From Rhizaria sp. SCN 62-66 (taxonomy: Eukaryota > Rhizaria, unplaced): a stretch of DNA of 64,000 nucleotides. Where the stretch lies: the NCBI GenBank assembly GCA_001724265.1, contig MEDY01000008.1:97400-161399 (forward strand), written 5' to 3'. Made by a program: the position numbers and the translations under genes. Under the pieces are notes generated by a model. That model searched no databases and was not told the DNA's origin. It saw only the letters and a list, made by a program, of their open reading frames with translations. Of the stretch, positions 47,509 through 57,434 are shown one piece after another; the stretch's first letter is position 1, and each line of letters opens with the position of its first letter.

Positions 47509-49534
47509 CTCGACCTCTGGCTCCAGCGCCATCGCCGGCGCAGGCGCGAGCGCGAGCTTCAGCGCCGGTGTGGGGGTGGGGCGCGATAGGGCAGGGCGCG
47601 GTGACGCCGTCACTGCAGTGGCCGCGGCGGTCTCGGCGGCAGCGACCCGCCTTGCCCCGGGAGGCAGCGGCGGCGCCAGCGGCGGCGGTGGCGGCGGCGG
47701 CGGCGGCGGTGCAGAGGGCTGGGGCTGGGACCTGACGGTCGACCTCGACGACGAGAATGACACTCGCGACGACAGCGACGACGACGACGACGGCACGGGC
47801 CGCGGCGGCGGCAGCGACACCGGCAGCGCCTACGGCTCCGGCCCCGGTTCCACCGCGGGCGGGCAGCACGCCGGCGGCGGCAATGCCAACGGCGGCGGGG
47901 CCGGCGGGTCGCGGCTCTCGCCGCGGGGCTCGCCCGGGCGCCGCCGGACGTGGTCGCCGGTGCACACACCGCGCTCTGCCGCCAACCTCGCCGCGCAGGC
48001 CGCTATGGCACAGGCGATTCCCAGTGCAAATGCAAGCGCAAATGCGAGTGCGGGTGTGAAGGCTGCTGATCCCGAGCTTGAGCAAATGCTCGAACGCTCT
48101 TGGCAGCTTGCAGCGCAGCAACAACAAACTCAGCAGCAGCCGCAACAGCAGACACAACAGTCACAATGGCGCAACCATATCCCGTCTCGTCCTCGCGCCA
48201 GTCAACCTCAAACACAGGCGCAGCAGCAAGTGCCGCAACAGCAACAGGTGCCGCAGTCCCCCATGCGTGCTGGACCGGTCCACTCCGGCCCCGGCCAGCA
48301 GCAGCAGCAGCAGCAGCCGCAGCAGAGGCGGCCGCCGTCGTCGCCATCGACGGCACGCGCGAATACTGGCGCGAGCAATGGCAACGGCAACAGCGACTTG
48401 CTCAAGACTGTGTACAGCGACCTTCTCTTCGCACGTCGCACCGCCAACGCGACTACCACAGCTGCAGCTGTAAGCAGCAGCAGCGCTGCAGGGAGCCGTG
48501 GCACGCGCCCAGTGTCCGCGCAACGCGGTCCCGCGCCGACGAGCGCCAACGGCTCTGCACCGACGGCCGCCTCGGCCGCAGCAGCAGCGGCTGCATTGGG
48601 CAACGGCGCGGGTGCGACGCCAGGGCACAGGCGCAGGCCCAGCGGCGGCAACGCCAGCTCAGCGTATGGCCCGGCATACGGCTCCAGCTACAGCGCCGGG
48701 GCAGCGGGCTCTGGAGGCAGTACGGCGGCTTCTGGCGCTGGCGCTGCGCCGCGCACGTTTGCGACGAGCGACGACTTTGACGCGTTTCTGCACGCGCTGC
48801 GCCGCCGCAACGGGCTCCCCGCCACCGGCGCCCCAGGTTCTGGCCCTGGTGCTGGTGTCGGAGTGAGTGCGAGCGGGTTCACCGGCTACCAAGGCGCCAA
48901 CAACGCAAACGCCGGATACAGTCAACATGGCGCCAGCGCTGGCGCCGGTGCTGGCGCGGGCTCTGCTGCGGGCGCGTCGTCGTACAGCCCCTACAGCGCG
49001 TATGGCGCATATGGGGCTGGGGCGGGCTCCGCTGCGGCGGGGGCGGCGCGGCGACAGGCCACCGGCCGCGCTGGCGCTGGCGCCCATGCGTACTCGGCAG
49101 CCGGGCCCGGGACGCCGCGCAGCAAGGCCTCTGGCGCCGCGGCCGGCAGCGCGTACAGCAATAACGGAGCCCGCGCTGGCTTCGGCGCTGGCTCCTCGAG
49201 CGGTGCGGGCGCGGATCCAGGCGCGCGTGATACGTATGTACCCGGCTTTGCGTCCCCGCAAGCCACGGCGGCGGTGCGGCCGGCGATCGTGGTGCTGCTG
49301 CTGCGGCTGCACACTGTGCTGCCGCCGCTGGACGGCACCGCGGGGCCCTACGCCTTCGCGGCCGCGCTGGGCGGCTCTAGGGTCAGCGCGGCGCTGGTCA
49401 AGTCGGCGTACCTTGAGGCGCTCAAGGTGGCGCACCCGGACAAGCAGGGCGGCGACGAGAAGCGCGTTGCCGCCGCAGAGACAGCGTTTCAACAGTTGCG
49501 CGAAGCTTACAAGCAGTTTACCGGATCTGCATGA
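43886..49534 (+). CDS. ankyrin-repeat protein with C-terminal J domain
   Basis: Exons 43886-45313, 45429-45749, 45877-46154 and 46276-49534 join in phases 0, 0 and 2 with donors GTACGG, GTACGC and GTACGT. They give 1,761 residues with a TGA stop. The start ATG opens MHSSARPNAGQWSEYGSDPD. About residues 440-850 hold ankyrin repeats (GSTPLSFAAFNGRPRALTLL, GFTPLMSAARGGHGDAVTVL, GLTVLMAACQ), some loosened by Ala/Pro insertions. The introns fall within this repeat block. A long disordered region with polyGln and Gly/Ser/Ala runs follows. The final 80 residues are a J domain with HPD at 1729-1731 (AYLEALKVAHPDKQGGDEKR and AFQQLREAYKQF). J domains stimulate Hsp70 ATPase, and a C-terminal J domain after disordered sequence recalls auxilin/GAK, which uncoat clathrin. 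The ankyrin repeats would choose the client or site. Recruiting Hsp70 to a bound partner is the safe inference. Confidence 0.85.
47462..47506 (+). repeat. CAG-rich polyglutamine tract in ankyrin/J gene
   Basis: Two CAA codons followed by an uninterrupted CAG run encode about 15 Gln. The pure CAG part makes this tract the most likely of those seen here to vary in length between strains. Confidence 0.9.
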
Positions 49535-50056
49535 AAGTCTTCAAGAACGGTTTGTGGTCGATCGATGGAGAGCAGGTGGAATAATAACGCGTTTTATATA
49601 GTTAGCGAGTTTGGATAATACAGCGTCCAGTTCTTTATCATTCGATTGAGTTTGTTTCATAGAGATATACGTGTGAACGAATGTGGACCACAAATCAGAA
49701 TCGCCACGTTAGGACCCACAGGTTCGTAAAAATGACGGTCAACATTTCTTTTTCGAGGTCGCGGCCAGTCAAACTCTCAACCTTGCGCGCGAGAATCCGT
49801 TCTTCTATCCCGGGCGTCCAGATGGGAATTTTGACCCCAGATCTCTTTACTTAAGGGGATATTAGCTTAGTTTGGATCAATGTGCAATATAAACTCCGTG
49901 TGCCGCGAGGGTATTCCCGGCCATCCTGACGCGACCCCTGCGCCATCGACCACACTCTCACGTTTCCACCATTCATTTTTACCGACCCGATTGCTCACCG
50001 CTCCGCTCACCCCTTCACCGCCTTGACTCACGCGCAGACACACACACACACAACCA
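49535..50056. other. spacer upstream of the Gln-rich protein gene
   Basis: These 522 bp hold the 3' flank of the ankyrin/J gene and the 5' flank of the next gene. A short CA run lies at about 50039-50051, directly before the ATG. No frame or RNA gene is seen. Confidence 0.5.
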
Positions 50057-52038
50057 ATGTCGAGGGGCTTTGGTAAGTTTAAGAAGGCTGTGCTCTTACA
50101 GCCTGCTCAGCAGGAAGTCCTGGACATGGTCTCGGCAGTCATTGTCAACAGTGTCGTACGTCCAACTCTCTCGCCTACCCGCATCCGCAATCAACTTTAG
50201 ATCATATTTTTTTCATTGACTTCTTCACCTAGAACGCTATCTATATGTACTCATCAGTTTCTGACTTCATCGCGGATTATCTCATTTCATGCGTTCTTTA
50301 TCTGTGCTCTCAAGCATGCCGTGAACTCACCAATCTCTCACTTTCTTGGCCCTTTTGTCTTCTCTCGTCTATCGCCCACATCGCACCCGACACAGGATGC
50401 CCGCGCTTTTTGCGAGAAGCATGGCTGGAAGAAGGACTCGATCATCACTGGTCTCGACTCCTATTTTGAGTACAGTAAGCCCGACGAGGAGGACTGGGTC
50501 CCCGCCACTAAGGGCGGCGCTGCGCCCGTTGTGCCCGCCTCCAAGGCCGCCAACAACGCCCGCAACGCTGGCCCCGCGTCTGGCCGCACCTCCCGCGGCG
50601 GCTTTGGCGGCCGCTCGTCCACGCGCCCCGACAACGCGACCCTCACAGAGACCACGGTGACCGAGTCCGGCGCCGTCAAGTCGTACAAGACCCACGGTGC
50701 CACCGTCGCCGCGGGCTCCCCCAGCAACAGCAACCACGGCCGCGAGTCCCGCGGCGACCGCCCCGCGCGCCGCGACGCCGAGGCCGGCCACAAGGACAGC
50801 AAGAAGGACGCCGACAAGGCCGCTGAGAAGGCCGCCAAGAAGGAGGAGAAGGCCCCCAAGGCGCCCCCCAAGCCGACCTGGGCCGAGATGTTCAAGGCCG
50901 CCGTCGCGCCCACCGCCAAGCCCACCGTCGCCCCCGCCACGTCCAAGGACTCCAAGAAGGCCGACGCCGCCGCCGACAAGGCCGCGGACAAGGCCGCCGA
51001 GACCGCCGCCGCTGCGGCCGCCAAGGAGCAGAAGGAAGAGGTCGAGGAGCCCGCCGTGGAGCCTGTGTCCGCCGTCGTGCGCGGCGCGTGGGCGCTCAAC
51101 AGCAACGTCTCGAGCAGCGCCATCGTGCGGGGCACTGTCGCGCCCATTGCGCCCCCCGCGCCCAAGCCCGTTGCCGCCCCCGCAGCCGCCGAGCCCGAGG
51201 CCGAGGCTGCCGCCGCTGAGGCCGCTGCCGGGCCCGCCGCCGAGGCCAAGGCCGACGCCCCCGCGCGCGCGCCCCGCGCCCGCCGCGAGCGCCGCGGCAA
51301 GGCCAACGCTGACACTGACGCTGCCGCTGCGCCCGCCGCCGATGCTGAGGCCCCCGCCGCCGCCGCCGCTGTCGTCGCTGCTCCTGAGGTCGAGGAGAAG
51401 CCCGCCGTCGTCGCCGCCGCGCCCGCCCCCGTCGCCGCCCCCGTGGCCGTCGTCGCCGCGCCCGAGCCTGTTGTCGCTGCTCCCGCGCCCGCCGCCGTCG
51501 CCGCGCCCGCCGCCGCGCCCGTGGCCCCCGTGGCCGCGGCCCCCGCCAAGCCCGCGCTCATCTTCTCCGCCGCCATCCCCGAGGCCAAGAAGAAGTTCGT
51601 CTTCGGCGCCCCCGCCCCGGCCCCCGCCCCCGTCGCCGCGCCCGTCGCGGTCGCCGCCCCCGAGCCCGCCGCCGCTGCCCCCGCCTCCGCCTCTGCCTGG
51701 TCCGCTGAGGCTGAGCCCGAGGCCGCCGCCGCCGTGGCTGCCCCCGCCGCCGCCACTGACGCTGCGGCCCAGAGCCAGCAGTTCCAGTCGCAACCCCCGC
51801 CCCAGCAGCAGCAGGCGGCCGCGGCGGCCCGCACCGGCTACGAGAGCATGATGTACGACGCCAACGCCGACGCCGGCGCGAGCGCCGCGCAGTACGGTGA
51901 GCAGGTCTACGGCGACCACGGCCACACCGGCCGCGGCCCCCGCATGCAGCAGCAGCAGGGTCAGCAGCAGCAGCGCGGCAACAACTACAACAACATGGGC
52001 TACAACAACCAGCAGCAGCAGCAGCAGTACCGCATGTC

Positions 52039-52075
<37 letters not shown>

Positions 52076-52496
52076 CACCAGCAGCAGCGCGTTGTCATGC
52101 AGAACAACAACCAGCAGCAGCAGCAGTTCGGCGGTAACTACACCGCGCCCATGCAGTCCCCGCCGTCGCCCACCGCCGACGGCATGAAGGCCAAGGCGCA
52201 GCCTCAGCCCCAGCAGCAGGGCCAGCAACAGCCTGCGCAGCCCCAGCAGCAGGGCCAGGGCCAGCAGCAGCAGCCGGGCCAGCCCCAGCAGCAGCACCAG
52301 CAGCACCAGCAGCAGATGGGCTACGACTACAACTACAACATGGGCTACAACAACTACAACATGATGCAGCAGCCCCAGCAGCAGCAGCAGGGCGGTTACA
52401 TGAGCCAGGGCCAGCAGCAGCTGCAGCAGCCCCAGCAGCAGCAGTATTCTGCGCACATGGGCTACGGCTACCCGCCCCAGCAGGGCCAGGCCCAGG

Positions 52497-52527
<31 letters not shown>

Positions 52528-53197
52528 CAAGCCCTACAACCAGGGCCAGAACCAGGGCGGCAACGCCTCGCTCAGCAACACCGGCGTTGGCGCCTACCCT
52601 ATGGGCGCCGCGATGGGCTCGATGGGCGCGATGACGGCGCCGCGCCAGTACACGACCTTCTCGCAGAAGCCCCAGACGCAGCAGTACCCCAAGAAGACGG
52701 GCTACTCGCAGCACAGCGGCTACCCGTCGATGCAGATGGGCCAGCAGCAGCACTACAACAGCTACGGCGGCCACAACGCCTTCAACGGCGGCTACGCCTC
52801 GCAGCAGCGCGGCGGCTACGGCGGCGGCTACGGCGGCTACGGCTACGACTCGTACCCCATGGACGCGAACCAGGGTAACTACTACCAGCAGCACATGATG
52901 ATGCAGTCGCACCAGGGCCAGCAGCAGGCCAACCAGCAGCAGGGCCAGGGCCAGGACCAGGCCCAGGGCCAGCAGCAGCAGGGCCAGGCCACCCCGCAGG
53001 GCGCCCAGGCGCAGCAGGCGGCGCAGCCCCAGCAGCCGCAGGTTCAGCCCCAGCAGCCCCAGACACAGCAGCAGCCTCAGCAGCCTCAGCAGCCTCAGCA
53101 GCAGCAGCCCCAGGTGCAGATGCAGCAGACCGACAACTATGGCAACTACGGCGGCTATGGCAACTACAACTACGGCGGCTACACCCAGGGCTGGTAA
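50057..53197 (+). CDS. Gln/Ala-rich prion-like protein with small N-terminal helical domain
   Basis: Exons 50057-50155 and 50396-53197 join in phase 0 (GTACGT donor, CAG acceptor) and give 966 residues with a TAA stop. The start MSRGFGKFKKAVL is followed by a compact segment to about residue 75 (QQEVLDMVSAVIVNSVDARA, then FCEKHGWKKDSIITGLDSYF, then DWVPATKG) that looks like one small helical bundle. It loosely resembles the N-terminal UBA/CUE-like helices of yeast Def1 or plant GIP1-type proteins, which also end in a Trp before a low-complexity tail. This is only an impression. Next come a Gly/Arg patch, Lys/Ala/Asp-rich charged helix, long Ala/Pro repeats, and a C-terminal half rich in Gln, Gly, Tyr and Asn (QQ runs, GGYGGY, NYNMGYNN). 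That half has the composition of RNA-granule, phase-separating proteins. An RNA- or ubiquitin-linked scaffold role is inferred. Confidence 0.8.
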
Positions 53198-53760
53198 GCG
53201 ACCAGCTTGCGCGCGTGGCTCCGTCTTGCTCGCACCTCACCGACGCGATGGGCCCGCGGCTTAACTTTGAAAAACGTCTAGTTCACGACGCGGCATAAAA
53301 TCTACATCTACGATCAACCTCTGTGAATGGCGCGCTCGCCCCCTCAGCTGTGCGTCACCTTCACGGATGTGGTTGTTTCTAGATCTTATGTTGTGTCGGT
53401 CCTGTCTGGATACAAGTTAAGCCGCGTCCGTCGCAGAGGTGCTGCTTACCTCTGCGGCCGTCGATGTCTGCTGGCTTGATTGCTTGCTCAAGCCAAGTAG
53501 CCTCACACTGCGCAGCGAGACCAGACGTGACCGACTACGAAAGCGACAATGGCAGCCGCTGCTGTCATTTCCCAGATTGCTGTCGTCGTCGCCACGCCGC
53601 TCTGTCTCGCTGCGCAAAGGGGCGCAGTCGGCGTTGCGCCGGTCCGCGCGGTCAGCGCTGCTATGTGCTCGCCGCCCGTGCGCGTCCGTCGATCGACAAC
53701 GCCCGCTGCGCTCATGCGCCCTGGCCCTGCCCACAGTCCCCGCCCGCTCCCGGCCGCTCC

Positions 53761-53790
53761 CTCCCTCTGGTGTCTGCTCGCCAGAGGGAG
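53761..53790. repeat. perfect 10-bp hairpin with 10-nt loop
   Basis: CTCCCTCTGG at 53761-53770 is exactly complementary to CCAGAGGGAG at 53781-53790, and the loop is TGTCTGCTCG. It lies in a GC-rich spacer with no supported gene. It could be part of a structured RNA or chance in GC-rich DNA. Confidence 0.4.
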
Positions 53791-54284
53791 TCGAGCGCCG
53801 ACCAGCCCGCGCGAGCGACTGTGCGCGCGGCCGGAAGTGCCCGCACCCAGTGCCGCCGCCCGCGCGCTCCCCCTCTGGCCCGCCCCCGCTCGGTCGGGGA
53901 GAGCCGGAGCCAGAGAGCGCGCCGGAGCGGCGGCCGACCCTGTCGTCCGTCCCCCGTCGCAGTCGCAGTATGCGCGCGCCGGAGCGGCCCGCCGTCGCGG
54001 AGCTCTACCGCGTGCGTTGGGCTTACCATTGCTCCTCAGTGTTGAGTTTGTTGTTTGTTTTGTGTTATGCAGCGTCTGATATTTTGTGCGTATGGAACTG
54101 TGTTTGAGAGACTTTCTGCGCCCGTGTCTGAGACAGCGACTCGACCACGCGCGACTGCCTGCCTGACCGACACGTCGCCGCTGGCGCCAGCGAGACTGAC
54201 CATCTCGCTCGCGCCATCATTGCGGCGACGCGTCCCTGTGCAGCGCATCGCGTCTGTCGCTGTCTCGGCAGACACAACAGGCGC

Positions 54285-54285
<1 letters not shown>

Positions 54286-54319
<34 letters not shown>
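54286..54319. repeat. (AC)n microsatellite
   Basis: An uninterrupted AC dinucleotide run of about 33 nt, followed by a short imperfect extension. It is non-coding as far as can be seen. Confidence 0.95.
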
Positions 54320-54803
54320 GCACACACGCGACGGCGCTGGCGCTGCTGCTGGCGCCGGCGCTGTGCTGTATTGTGTGTGCGGGTAAAGTCTCTCAAGCAC
54401 AGAACCAGTATCACACGCTAACACGGAACCGCAGACAACAAACTGCGACAACAACACTGAGAAAGCGAGGTGCCCGACGTCGTCGTCGTGCAGCGCGCGA
54501 CCACCGCGACTGCGGACCGCGCTCACACGCCGCGAAGACTATTCTTCTAAGTGACTGCGAGTCTGGGGCGATCAATTATCACTGCTCCGCGCGCGTGCGG
54601 AGCAGGAGGATGGCAGCGTCAGCTGACTGCGGGTAACAAAATGAGAGAACTTGCAAGTGTTTAAATTGTCTCTGTAAAGACTCTCAATCTAATATTCAAG
54701 TTTCCTGTGAGGAAAGTGCTGTGTGAGTTTCTATTTAGGCTGTCATAAGACACGTAAAGAGTTGAAACGGTAAAGTAAACTGTTTTCATGTTAATAATAC
54801 ACT

Positions 54804-55205
54804 GTGCTTTCCTACATCTTCTATGACCATTTCCTGAAATGTACTATATTTACTTCGCAGTTGATTTTCGGGTGTAACTCTTCGCCAACGAGCCGCTACG
54901 AAGGTGGTTCTCAAGTTGAGTTGCAATCCTCACTCAGGACCAAGAGGACGTATATTCGAAATGCTGGGTTGATCAATGAGTTATTTAATAGTGTCATAGA
55001 TCATTCATTTGTGGAACTCGTCACAAGCTCCTGTATCACTGGCTCCAGGAGATTTCACCTCAACAAGTCGGAGGACGATCTACGAACTGAGGCAAGAATG
55101 AAAGCGAGCAAGTTCATTGGACTATCAACGTCAACAAGAAAACCCAAGCTTGATTTAGATTTAAAACAACAATTTATGACTGTAATGCCAATTATATGCT
55201 CTTAA
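54804..55205 (+). CDS. weak open frame, unknown
   Basis: These 133 codons have no early ATG and end in TAA. The middle reads protein-like and charged (TKRTYIRNAGLINELFNSVI; RRFHLNKSEDDLRTEARMKA). Base composition is AT-rich, unlike the confident genes. It may be a relic exon or chance. No family is recognised. Confidence 0.18.
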   Translation: MLSYIFYDHFLKCTIFTSQLIFGCNSSPTSRYEGGSQVELQSSLRTKRTYIRNAGLINELFNSVIDHSFVELVTSSCITGSRRFHLNKSEDDLRTEARMKASKFIGLSTSTRKPKLDLDLKQQFMTVMPIICS

Positions 55206-55324
55206 TCTACAATTACACTCCGCTATTTCCAAACTCTTACCTGGTTTCGCTTGCTTGCTCATATTTCCCGCCTCTAGCCCCTCCCAGCTCTCCCGTCGTT
55301 CAACCTCAGCGCTTCAGAGCTAGA

Positions 55325-56869
55325 ATGCCACCCAAGAAGTCCGCCTCCGGTGGTGGCCACGGCGGTGGTCGCCCCATGAACCCCGGTGCGGCCCTCTTCC
55401 GCCCCAACAGCGTCATCACTGGTCAGCCCAGCGCCAACAGCGGCCAGCCCGGCCCCGCGTCCAGCGGCGGCGCTGGCCAGCCCGGCGGCCCCGGGCCCCG
55501 CATCATGCGCGGTGGCAACAACCCGCGCGCCGGAAACGCCCCTATGAACAACAATCACAATAACAACAATAACATCAGCTTCGGCCAGCCCGTCGCTGTC
55601 TCGACCCCTGTCATTGCGGCCGCCCCTGTCGCCGCCGCTGCTCCCGCTGCCGCCGCTGCTCCCGCTGCCGCCGCTGTTGGCGGCACCGACGACGCTGCGC
55701 AGAAGGAGAAGGTGCGCAAGAGCCGCGAGGCGATGGCTGAGGTGCTCCGCCTCAAGAAGGCCGCCGCAGTCGCCGCCTCGGCCTCGGCCGCCGCCACCCC
55801 TGTCGCTGCTCCTGGACCAGCTGCGGCTGAAACGACCGCTGTGCCTCAGTCGACTGCTGCTCCCGTCATCCGCAGCCCTGCCGCCGCTGCGGCGACTCCT
55901 GCTAGCGCAGCGCCTGCTGGCTCTGGGACTGCTGCGGCGGCTGGTGCTGCTGGTGGTGGTGCAACTGCTGCGCCTGTTGCGGCTGCGCCGAGTGGGCCTG
56001 CGGCTGCACCAGGCCCAAGCGCCAAGCGTAGCCGCATCGTGCGCACCATCGACGCCCCCGCGACCCCCGCCGCGGGCGCCGGCGCCGCGGGGCCCGCCCC
56101 GCTGGTCGCGCTCACCGCTCCCGGGCCCGTTCCGCCCTCCGCCGTCGCCGCGGTTCCAGTGTCGACCACGCCTGTTGTGCCGGCCCGCGTCGCCGTCGCG
56201 GCACCCGCGGCGGGCCCGGTCCCCGCGGCCGCCACCGCGAGCCCCGGCGCCACTGCCGCCGCTGTTGCTGCTCCTGCGGCGCACGCGCGCACGCTGCATA
56301 CCGGCGCCGCGGCGTCGCCCGCACACGCCCGCATCGCCGCTGCCGCTGCCGGTCCTCAGGGCGGGCTGAGGGCTGCCAACAGCAACGCCAATGCTGTGGC
56401 CAACGCGGCGATTGCGGCGGGCATGCCCCCGCCCGTGTCTTCTGTCCCTGCGGTAGCGACGCCGGCGCGCAAGATCATCCCCACCAGCGGCAACGCAGCT
56501 GCCGCTGCTGCTGCCGCTGCGGCTGCTGCTGCATCTGCTGCCAAGCCCCCCGCGGGCGGTGCGGCGATGACCGACGGCCCCACCACGCCGGCGCGCGCGG
56601 CCGCCGTGCCCGCGAGCGCCGCCGCCGGGGCGACCGTCGCCGGGACGACCGTGGGCGGGATGACCGTGGGCAGCAATGTCGGCGGCGCGAGCGCGGGAGA
56701 CGAGGAGCTACCCGAGCGCACGCCGCTGGCGATGACCAAGAACGAGGTCGTGCAGCTGCTGACGCGGTGGCGCGGCACGGTGGCGGCCGCGCAGAGGGAA
56801 GTGGAGGCGTTTAGGGCGGCATTTGTGCCCGCGGTGGCCAGTGAGGCTACTGCGACGGCCACGCAATGA
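55325..56869 (+). CDS. Ala/Pro-rich low-complexity protein, possibly nuclear
   Basis: A single exon encodes 514 residues from ATG 55325 (MPPKKSASGGGHGGGRPMNP) to TGA. The N terminus is Gly/Arg/Asn-rich, including RIMRGGNNPRAGN and an Asn run. A charged helix follows at about 115-145 (QKEKVRKSREAMAEVLRLKK). Most of the rest is Ala/Pro/Val/Thr repeats with a basic patch (AKRSRIVRTID) that could serve as a nuclear signal. The last 50 residues look folded (LPERTPLAMTKNEVVQLL, then TRWRGTVAAAQREVEAF) and may be the functional part. Codon choice matches the neighbouring genes and supports real coding. No family is recognised. Confidence 0.7.
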   Translation: MPPKKSASGGGHGGGRPMNPGAALFRPNSVITGQPSANSGQPGPASSGGAGQPGGPGPRIMRGGNNPRAGNAPMNNNHNNNNNISFGQPVAVSTPVIAAAPVAAAAPAAAAAPAAAAVGGTDDAAQKEKVRKSREAMAEVLRLKKAAAVAASASAAATPVAAPGPAAAETTAVPQSTAAPVIRSPAAAAATPASAAPAGSGTAAAAGAAGGGATAAPVAAAPSGPAAAPGPSAKRSRIVRTIDAPATPAAGAGAAGPAPLVALTAPGPVPPSAVAAVPVSTTPVVPARVAVAAPAAGPVPAAATASPGATAAAVAAPAAHARTLHTGAAASPAHARIAAAAAGPQGGLRAANSNANAVANAAIAAGMPPPVSSVPAVATPARKIIPTSGNAAAAAAAAAAAAASAAKPPAGGAAMTDGPTTPARAAAVPASAAAGATVAGTTVGGMTVGSNVGGASAGDEELPERTPLAMTKNEVVQLLTRWRGTVAAAQREVEAFRAAFVPAVASEATATATQ

Positions 56870-57434
56870 GCAAGATTGGATACCCCGCAAATCAGCTGGA
56901 GATGTGTATTGGCCGAATCTCACCGACAAGGTCGGATACTAAGATATGATATAGAAACTGTCTGATACTAGTAATAAAGCAATGTTTTTTAGTCTAAAGT
57001 GATGAAGCTAAAGAGAAAAATGCGGTCTTGTGTGTGACCACAAGTCGGTGACGTAGAGGAAGCTCGTGTCGCGACGGCTTCCAAGAGACGATTAGAATTA
57101 CTTGCATATCGCGTTGCACGGGTCGTCAAATTCAGAGCAGCTGGGATATGGTGACTGTTTTTTGTGTTTTGTATATAAAATAATGTGTTCCGAGTTGCTT
57201 ATGTGCGCATGTACCTCCTAATCGAACGAATGAAACTCGCCCTTCAAGTGTTTCTCACTGCTCTTCCCCCTCCATGCTCTTCATCGCCAATCATGGGCTC
57301 CATAACCCAAACGCTGCAGAAACGCATCTCACCACACGTGGGAAACTCTCCGCCTACTACAGAACCAGTTTTCATTAACAAATCTCTCTACTATCGTCCA
57401 GCCACGATCGTGCGCAGCTCGCAACACTGCCGCC
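56870..57434. other. spacer and 5' UTR of hydrolase gene
   Basis: These 565 bp are AT-rich to about 57.2 kb and more mixed afterwards. The frame that runs through 57185-57898 overlaps the hydrolase in another register and is not supported. The hydrolase ATG has a strong context (GCCGCCATGC). Confidence 0.5.

Larger units (their letters stand above)
53198..55324. other. 2.1-kb spacer, GC-rich then AT-rich
   Basis: The part at 53.4-54.6 kb is GC-rich, with frames open in several registers on both strands, as expected of such composition. None has the codon pattern of the neighbouring genes. It holds a perfect hairpin (53761-53790) and a CA microsatellite. The part at 54.65-55.2 kb is AT-rich with one weak frame. 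A non-coding transcript is possible. Confidence 0.45.

Noticed and set aside
47318-48157. Long minus-strand frames opposite the ankyrin/J gene
   Set aside because: CAG and GGC repeats keep all frames open. The products are low-complexity Leu/Arg/Ala runs, and the plus frame carries the ankyrin and J domains.
50369-52912. 847-residue frame on the minus strand opposite the Gln-rich protein gene
   Set aside because: It is a shadow: GC-rich CAG/CCC repeats read in reverse give Leu/Gly/Arg runs. The plus frame has an ATG, a spliced first exon and a sensible domain order.
53439-54107. 222-residue plus-strand frame in the GC-rich spacer
   Set aside because: Three overlapping frames are open in the same stretch, none shows the usual codon pattern, and all give Arg/Pro/Ser-rich sequence without a domain.
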